NCBI GenBank assembly: GCA_965153355.1
Contig: OZ231126.1
Location: forward strand, 98,828,001-98,892,000
Direction of reading: 5' to 3'
Length of the DNA stretch: 64,000 bases
DNA from: Flaccisagitta enflata
Taxonomy: Eukaryota > Chaetognatha > Sagittoidea > Aphragmophora
A program made the position numbers and the translations under genes. Shown here in pieces: positions 56,574 to 64,000 of this stretch. Within the stretch, counting starts at the first letter, position 1. The number at the start of each line of letters is the position of its first letter. The notes beneath the pieces are model-generated. The model made no database searches and was not told the origin of the DNA. It worked only from the letters and a program-made list of their open reading frames with translations.

Positions 56574-56682
56574 TGACGCCGTTTTGGAATATGAAGAGCT
56601 GTCCACGGACGAAAAAGAAGCAATTTTGGAGAAACACAACGATCTGCGCGCGCAAGTCGAAGCCACAAATATGCAGAAAATG
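56574..56682 (+). CDS. CAP-domain mucin-like protein, exon 3 (CAP domain start)
   Basis: Acceptor TTTATTTCACAG; the first base completes a Ser codon. Then DAVLEYEELSTDEKEAIL and EKHNDLRAQVEATNMQKM. HNDLR is the H-N-x-x-R signature near the start of CAP/SCP domains, and NMQKM matches the conserved NMxxMxW strand that continues in exon 4. The donor is AAAATG|GTATAT, phase 0. Reading on without splicing reaches the TAG at the edge of a hairpin element 8 bp later. Confidence 0.75.
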
Positions 56683-56690
56683 GTATATTA

Positions 56691-57472
56691 TTTTTAGTCG
56701 CGTGCTACGCGACTCTACACCCGCTTTGTCGGTCCATCGCACTGGTCCGGCCATCACACTTTACTTTTTGGGCAGCGTCCCCATCGATGGGGACGAAGTC
56801 CTGTAGAACACAGGGGACTGTCTGTCTGTCTGTCCGTCTGTCCTTCTAACGTCTTCCAGGCCCTGCCTGAAATTTGCCTCAGGCCTTGGCCTGCTTTCTG
56901 TCCTGAAATGCTTTTCTCAGGCCTGAAATCTGAGAAGGCAAATTTGCAGCCTGAGAGGGCAAATTTCAGGGGCCTGAGAGGTAATTCAGGCCTGAGAGGG
57001 CAGATTTCAGGCTTATGCGGGGCTCAGTGACTGACTTGATGGATGGATGTACTGGAAGGATGGACGGATCGAACGAAAGTCCCCCTGTGTTCTACAGGAC
57101 TTTGTCCCTCAGCTGCTGCCCTGCTTCCCTCTACCCAATTCAACAATCATGGAGAGCAGGGCAACGGGTATCATGACCAAACATTGCCTCTTAAGTGACC
57201 TTGTTGATTATATCAAGTCATTTAGTCATTCAAGTCATACTTAGTCATTCTCAGTCATTTTAAGTCATTCTAAGTCATTCTTAGTCATTCTAAGTCATTC
57301 TAAGTCATTCTAAGTCATTCTAAGTCATTCTAAGTCATTTTAAGTCATTTCATTTTAAAGTCTTTTTAAGTCATTTCAAGTCATCTTGAGTCATTAAAAG
57401 TCATCTTGAGTCTTTTAAAGTCATCTTAAGTTATTTATGTCCTGCACGCGACTTATGGGTGTTGGCCTTGTT
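56691..57472 (-). mobile_element. Hairpin element H subfamily B with decamer array and K insert
   Basis: TTTTTAGTCGCGTGCTACG begins 8 bp after the exon 3 donor. CACACTTTACTTTTT runs directly into a K element (56768-57176). AAGTCATTCT decamers follow at 57215-57430, then CTGCACGCGACTTATGGGTG and TTGGCCTTGTTT. So element and insert together add about 780 bp to intron 3. Confidence 0.8.
56768..57176. mobile_element. K element inside hairpin element
   Basis: GGGCAGCGTCCCCATCGATG, GGGACGAAGTCCTGTAGAAC and CACAGGGGACT at the left, inverted at the right (AAAGTCCCCCTGTGTTCTAC, AGGACTTTGTCCC). GAGAGGGCAAATTTCAGGCC-like units and GTCTGTCTGTCC/GGATGGATG tracts lie inside. Confidence 0.7.
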
Positions 57473-57557
57473 TGGTTAACGGCTTTCTTTCCTTGTTGGT
57501 TTTGTAAGTCTGTTTTCCTGTTCGTTTGTTTGTTTGTTTGTTCTCATCCGTTTCATT

Positions 57558-57767
57558 TCTAGTCGCGTGCTACTCGACTCTACAACCCGCTTTGTCGGTC
57601 CGTTGGTCCGTCCGTTGGTCCGTCCATTGGTCCGTCCATCACACTTTACTTTTTTTGGGTTTTTGCGGTCTTTGGCCTCACTGCACCTGCCCAAATGATT
57701 GAGTGACCACAAATACAGCCCCTGCCCACCCGCACGCGACTGGGGTAGCCGTGTATCCGGCCTTGTT
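57558..57767 (-). mobile_element. Complete hairpin element H, subfamily A
   Basis: TCTAGTCGCGTGCTACTCG, ACAACCCGCTTTGTCGGTCC, a CGTTGGTCCGTCCATTGG tract, CACTGCACCTGCCCAAATGA, CACCCGCACGCGACTGGGGT and CCGTGTATCCGGCCTTGT. Confidence 0.9.
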
Positions 57768-57859
57768 ATCATGTAGACAAGTTATTTTACTTGTATATGT
57801 GCGTTGAAAAATGGCTTGTTGCGACAGGCCGAGTTCTTGTCTTTGTTTGTTTCTGCCTG

Positions 57860-58061
<202 letters not shown>

Positions 58062-58097
58062 GTAAACCAGCCTTCTTCTTGTCCATTTCACCTACAG

Positions 58098-58219
58098 TAT
58101 TGGGATGACGATCTTGCCGCGGAAGCTCGTAATTGGGCTCGTCAGTGTGATTTGTGGCACGAACCAAACCCACTCAGGAATCTAGAACAATATCCAGTCG
58201 GACAAAATATATTCTTTTG
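58098..58219 (+). CDS. CAP-domain mucin-like protein, exon 4 (CAP core, gene continues)
   Basis: Acceptor CATTTCACCTACAG, then YWDDDLAAEARNWARQ, CDLWHEPNPLRNLEQY and PVGQNIFF, followed by donor TTTTG|GTAAGT in phase 2. This is a textbook CAP continuation: LAxxAxxWAxxC, the conserved His of the CAP cavity (LWHEP) and the G-Q-N-I motif (CAP4, usually G[EQ]N[ILV]). Exons carrying the CAP1/CAP2 signatures and the remaining cavity residues must lie beyond 58219; I found none convincing up to 64000, so they are probably outside the window. CAP proteins include venom allergen/SCP, CRISP and PI16 types, usually extracellular and lipid- or receptor-binding. Confidence 0.8.
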
Positions 58220-58253
58220 GTAAGTTCAACTCGACGATTTTTCAAAATGAAAC

Positions 58254-58345
58254 AAAAACGAAAACAAAAACAAAAACAAAAACAAAAACAAAAACAAAAA
58301 CAAAAACAAAAACAAAAACAAAAACAAAAACAAAAACAAAAACAG
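58254..58345. repeat. (AAAAAC)n hexamer repeat
   Basis: About 15 units starting 34 bp after the exon 4 donor. Confidence 0.95.
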
Positions 58346-58616
58346 TCCTTGACCGCCTGGATAGGAGTCATCCGCGCGGATACGCACGTTCTTGTCACAA
58401 GCGTTATGGACAGACCGACGAAAGTATGAACGGATTGGCAAATGGAAAGACGAAATTTCTTACAAAAGTGCGCTAGTCTGCAAGTAAAGAAGACTGTTTC
58501 TTGATCATAGCAGACGGAAAATGAAGCAAACCTCTAAAGTTTGACACCGCAAATCGTGCAAAATGATTACTTGAAAAAAGATTGCATTTGTAAACAAAAT
58601 TCACCTTTTCTTCTTA

Positions 58617-58809
58617 AAACAAGGCCGGATACACGGCTACCGAAGTCGCGTGCGGGTGGGCAGAGGCCATATTTGGACAGGAGCAGTGAGGCCAAAGAAA
58701 TAGAATCATAAAAAAAAGTAAAGTGTGACTGACCAAACGACTGACCGACCGACCGACCGACCGACCAACAGACAAAGCGGGTTGTAGAGTCGCGTGCATG
58801 CGACTAAAA
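58617..58809 (+). mobile_element. Complete hairpin element H, subfamily A
   Basis: AACAAGGCCGGATACACGGC, AAGTCGCGTGCGGGTGGGCA, GGACAGGAGCAGTGAGGCCA, five ACCG units and AGTCGCGTGCATGCGACT with AAAA. Confidence 0.9.
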
Positions 58810-58879
58810 TTTTTTCTCTGTCTAGACCTTTTTTTAAAGACAGATAAACCTCAGTCTGGGAAGTGGTAAAAGGGGTCAA

Positions 58880-59070
<191 letters not shown>

Positions 59071-59446
59071 CTGACGAGAATGCTGAAAGCCAAACAGACC
59101 AAAGCATAGTCTGACAGTCTGACAGGGTAGCTGATAGACAAACAGACCGACGTGCAGACAATGTCTGAAAGACTGAGAGTAGCGGAAAAAGACAGACAGA
59201 CAGATAGATAGACAGACAGATAGACTGAAAGACTGAGATTGACGGGATAACAGAAAGACAGACAGATAGACTGACAGACTGAGATTGGCGGGAAAACATG
59301 GAAAACAGGGGAAAGAAAGTCTTCATTGGAAATCGATAAAAGAGGAGCCAACTTTCCTCCTTATTCCTTCTTCCCTCTTACTCTCAGTTTCTTGTCTTTA
59401 CTGTGCGATGAATTGGTCCATTCCGAGACTGTATACAAATACAAAA

Positions 59447-59485
59447 CATTTTAAGGTACCAACCAGTGGTTGGTACCTTACAATG
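59447..59485. repeat. Near-perfect 39-bp palindrome
   Basis: Core AAGGTACCAACCA, one base, TGGTTGGTACCTT (59453-59479), extended by CATTTT/ACAATG with one mismatch. Both strands therefore read the same short peptide. Confidence 0.9.
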
Positions 59486-59984
59486 TTGGCAACCACCTAT
59501 TTTTAAGTTTTCAAATGTAGTTCTAAGTTGTGCCTGCGCATCTCTAAATGAGTATTTGTCGGTCCGTTGTAGACCCTTGCGACAGAGCGTTTTCGCCACG
59601 ATTTCTACGCAATTTCGACGCGCCTCCTAATCGCCATGCGACTTCCGGTTCCGGATGGCACTGAAACCGCGGTTTCTGGTTTCCGGTTTCCAGTTTTTCA
59701 GGGCAATTATCACTTGTTGCTTCTGATAAAATGTACCACTTATGCATGAGAGTGAATTGCACTTCATGTTTTGGATAAATACTTTTAGAAAAACCATTCC
59801 CAATTTGTATGCTGCGATTTTGTTTTAAATTCTTTTTCCATCTTTTTTTATGCCAAGGAATGCACACACAGCAAAAAATGAGAGAGAGAAAATGGGATTT
59901 ATTGGAAGGACCATGTGGATGTGGATGGGGTCACCATCCCTTCACCTTATAGTAATTTTTTTTACATAATTCATGAAAAAGAAT

Positions 59985-59988
<4 letters not shown>

Positions 59989-60068
<80 letters not shown>
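59989..60068. repeat. (GA)n microsatellite
   Basis: About 40 GA units. Confidence 0.95.
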
Positions 60069-60071
<3 letters not shown>

Positions 60072-60205
60072 GACTGAAACAGGTGCGCTCGATTTGGTCA
60101 TCACTTAATGCGGTCACTTGACCACTTGGCCCATGAACGGATTTGTGCTATTGTTATTGTGCACAGTAGTGAGCAGACAGAGGGAGAGAGTCAGAGAGAG
60201 TCAGG

Positions 60206-60365
<160 letters not shown>

Positions 60366-60408
60366 AGAGAGAGAGAGAGAATAACTTTTACATGTATTGC
60401 TGACAAAA

Positions 60409-60752
<344 letters not shown>

Positions 60753-62849
60753 GATTAGTAGTTAATGATTGGCACACGATATCACTTCTTGATTTTCTCG
60801 CACGGCTCTAGTCCGTTGTTTTTTTTTCCACTGATACATATGCATAACATTTTTTTTATACTTTTTATGGCTGTGACATGCCACTACGTGTTCTTGTTTT
60901 TATCAAGGTGAGTCTCTCCGCCTGTCTGTTTTTCTGCCTATATGTCTATCCATAGCGTTACCCATATTCAGCTCGTAATTTTCTCAACGATTAGACGCAC
61001 CACATTGACCAATTTGCAGTCGGCCTTGTTTTATCTTGTCATCTGAATAGACCAAACTCAAAAGTGAAAATACCACAAAAAAGAAAAAAAAAAGAAATAA
61101 AATTAATCTAAATCTTATTGATCTAATACATTATCATCTCTCTGTGCGTTCCGGGTTTCCAGCCACATAGAAAACGAACACAATCGCCTCAACTCCCGTG
61201 AAGGCAAAAAACAAAGCCTGACTGATATAAGGCGCTGTTGGACCATGTTATGAGATACTTGACAGAAACACCTGCTGTGTTGTCATTCCAATATGCAATA
61301 TCGTTTCCATGGCGTTATTGCGCGGAATTTTGTATCCATAAACTGTACAGTCGGTGGACATTCAGTGTACAGTCAATGAACAAACTGTTGTGTAAACGAA
61401 ACACTGTAGATCACTAACCAGGCTGGTCATTCAATTCGATGGAAATAATGAGAACTAAAGTAAAAATGATATGATTTAAAGCCATAAAGAAAGCTCAAAG
61501 GAGCTCATGTGAAATTAGCCGGTCATTTAATTTGATCTAAATGATAACAACGATGATGTTAATCATGTAATTTGAAGCCATCGAGAAAGCTCAATGGAGT
61601 GAAGAAAGCCGGCAATTTCGTTAACAAATGGCGAGAAATGTACGCAAAATTGTAAGCATTCTGGTACTCTTCCCGCTTGGCGAGGCAGTTATTGCGATCT
61701 TCCTTTCATGAAATACAGTTCAACCTCTCTATGGCGCACAAGGCATGATACGCATCTCGGTGGAGGAACCATATTTTTTGGTTTAATTTCCATTTTCTCT
61801 TTTTTTTCTCTTTAGTGAATTTAAGTGATTTAAGTTCATATACCAAAGTAAAATGTGAGGTCTATAAATTTCACCGATCATTTTTTATGTATTCATCGCA
61901 AATAATGTGGGTTTTTGGGTCAGTAGTTGTTTGAATACTGTTCAAAAGTACTAAGGATACCATAAGATAATTTCATAAAGACACTGTCATTTTGTATGTC
62001 AGTTTGTCTGTCTCTGAGTACTTCATCCAGAGAAACGATAAAAGACAAGCAATCCTCTAGCTTTTCTTGAGACATAATGCTTCACCTTTGATTACGATTC
62101 ATGTTTTATGATGAGAAAACATCTTGCTATGCAGCCACAGATGAGCCCAGAGTTTTCTACGAGCCTTAGTAACTAAATTTTTAAAAAACAGTTTCATCAA
62201 CAGCTAGATTGCTCTGGGTTTGATTACGGTAAACTCACAAAATAGAACCTGCTAGAATACGACCAAATAACTGTTATGAATGGTAACTTTTTACTATATG
62301 CATCATTCATGATTCATGATATTCTATCTTTGGGCTTCTTTCGTCAGTTTTTTAAATAAACTTGATTTCATTTCTCCCTAAAAACTTTTTCAAAAGAAAT
62401 TTCTGATTTTTCTATATCAAATCTCTCATAATCCAAGACCGACTGCATTTTCAAGCCTAATTTTACTACGTCCATGCACGTGGCGTCCCATACATCTATG
62501 GGTAATGAAATAACCACGAAAACTTCAATCGAAACTGGTTATCGTGTACGCTCCAAAATATATATCTACCAATATATATGCACCAAATGATAGACCGACT
62601 GACCGACGATCCTACAGAACAATGGAACTCGAATGTTGTTACAGTTGCATATTCCCCCCTACCCCCGGCAGGGGGGGGGGAATAAAAGCAAAGACTTGGA
62701 AATGAGGAAGGAAATGAAAGGGTGGAAAAATGAAAAAAAATGTAATCAATGAAGCTTTTACACTTTTGGCAGCACTAGAATGTGATACTTAGGTACTGCA
62801 ACACTATTTTATACTATTCAACCAATATATTGCAATATATGGGGTAATT
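60753..62849. other. Intron 4 region, unassigned
   Basis: AT-rich, with no CAP continuation that I can support. Two inspected candidates were weak: ATGGCTGTGACATGCC to AAG|GTGAGT at 60868-60910 (donor but no good acceptor or CAP motif), and a 42-codon minus-strand frame at 61150-61320. Confidence 0.35.
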
Positions 62850-63019
62850 CAGGCGTTCATTTTTTGGAGGCGCGGGGCGCGCCGCGCCTCGGAACAAGGG
62901 GAAGCTTGCAGGAAGGTAAGGAAGGAGAGAAAAGGGAAAGGGGAAAAAGAAAAGGAAGGTAAGGAAAGGAAGAAAAAGGGGAAAGAAAGAAAAAAAGAAA
63001 AGGAAAAAAAAGAAAAAAA

Positions 63020-63107
<88 letters not shown>

Positions 63108-63749
63108 CAGGTGGAGCATTTTGTGACTGTCATGTAAGCGGCATGAGTCTGTTTTTTTTTCTATCTCGGTGCCTCTGAAGCAAAAAAGTTTTTCTTCTAA
63201 TTTTCTGTGTCATTTTTTTCTCGTTATGATCGTTAGTAAACAAACTAGTTATAGCAACATTGCATGCGCTGGCTCTTTCAGTCAAAAGTCAGGCAGACAG
63301 ATAGACAAACAGAGAGACTGACTACATTCTTTGAACAAACCCTTGAACTAGCTGTTAGCCTATTTTCTTCTCCAGGTTTCTTCACTAATGTTCTGAGATG
63401 TAATAAACGGTAAATTATCCTATATAACAACTTTGCAACAGACAGACGAAATAACTGACAGATGGGCTGACTGCCAGAACAATAGACTGACGTAGAAGTG
63501 TTTTTGGATGCCTTAAAACCGCTGGGGGGGGGGGGGCTAACTCCATTATATACAGGCCTGAATCTTTAAAGTGTCTTTGAACAACTTTGAACAACTTTGA
63601 ACAACTTTGCACACGACAGATGGAAAAATGGAAGGACCCACTGAAAAGTTACTTCTAGAGTTGCATAGCAAAGGACAAAAAATGGCATGTCAGAAATTTG
63701 GTCAGAGAAAATTGTGCGCCTCGGAAGATTTGCAAAATATGAACGCCTG
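62850..63749. mobile_element. hAT-like non-autonomous element containing (GA)n
   Basis: Ends CAGGCGTTCATTTTTTGGAG and, inverted, CAGGCGTTCATATTTTGC; both ends carry a GAGGCGC block. Flanks TGGGGTAA and TGGGGTAT look like an 8-bp duplication, but the left one is separated from CAGG by two extra bases. A G/C-rich palindrome GGCGCGGGGCGCGCCGCGCC lies at 62870 and a (GA)n tract at 63024-63105. The remaining bases to 64000 show nothing further. Confidence 0.55.
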
Positions 63750-64000
63750 TGGGGTATACGGGGAAGAAAATCAAACATAGTTCAACCCTGCCGGGAAGAA
63801 AATAAAGGGACGAGGGGGGGGGGAGGAAAGAAATCAAAGGTCGTGCAACTATATACACCCCTGGAAAAAGGAATGCAAACACGATGAATCACATTTCTCG
63901 CAATAAAGACTCGGTAAGAGTTGGCTCATCGAATACTCTTTGGCTACGATGCACATGTGCACATATGAAGGCTGTTAGAACACGACAACAACAAGATTGA

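Noticed and set aside
61150-61320. 42-codon minus-strand frame (DIAYWNDNTAGVSVKYL)
   Set aside because: Protein-like, but flanked by stops without good splice sites; too short to support.

Overview
This window is animal-type nuclear DNA, most likely from an invertebrate; I cannot name the species. The reasons are GT-AG introns, extracellular domain exons (CAP, a cysteine-rich module, a Thr/Pro mucin linker, a beta-propeller-like exon), kelch repeats, no operon-like gene packing, and a large load of microsatellites and non-autonomous transposons. No rRNA or intact tRNA gene, CRISPR array, LTR element or transposase was seen.

Layout. 0-5 kb: old MITEs, then a kelch-repeat exon (minus, 4679-5637). 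5.7-9.2 kb: nested hairpin elements. 9.2-10.5 kb: a minus-strand gene for a probable type II membrane protein with three phase-consistent exons. 11.3-12.9 kb: a HEPN-like exon plus two damaged, related exon copies. 13-19.7 kb: microsatellites, a 140-bp satellite and two hairpin elements inflated by 10-11 bp minisatellites. 20-41 kb: no convincing gene; MITEs, hairpin elements, 9-, 130- and 163-bp tandem repeats and a G-rich block. 42.5-58.2 kb and beyond: a plus-strand gene with four joined exons encoding a membrane-anchored or secreted protein with a mucin-like linker and a CAP (SCP/PR-1) domain. It runs off the window, and its introns hold hAT, hairpin and satellite DNA. 58-64 kb: microsatellites and an hAT-like element.

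The main theme is a set of non-autonomous elements, each with a terminal palindrome and its own internal microsatellite or minisatellite. The commonest, called hairpin element H here (about 30 copies), starts AACAAGGCC, carries a GTC-type tetranucleotide tract and ends in a palindrome such as AGTCGCGTGCACGCGACT followed by TAAAA. This layout matches the published description of HINEs (non-autonomous Helentrons such as Drosophila DINE-1); the assignment is my inference. H subfamilies have different palindromes, but the two stem arms and a matching arm near the other end change together. A second family (J/K) has long inverted repeats around 21-bp minisatellites. MITEs with TA duplications and hAT elements with 8-bp duplications are nested in these up to three levels deep.

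Gene calls come from splice-site and reading-frame consistency read by eye, so each carries its own confidence.
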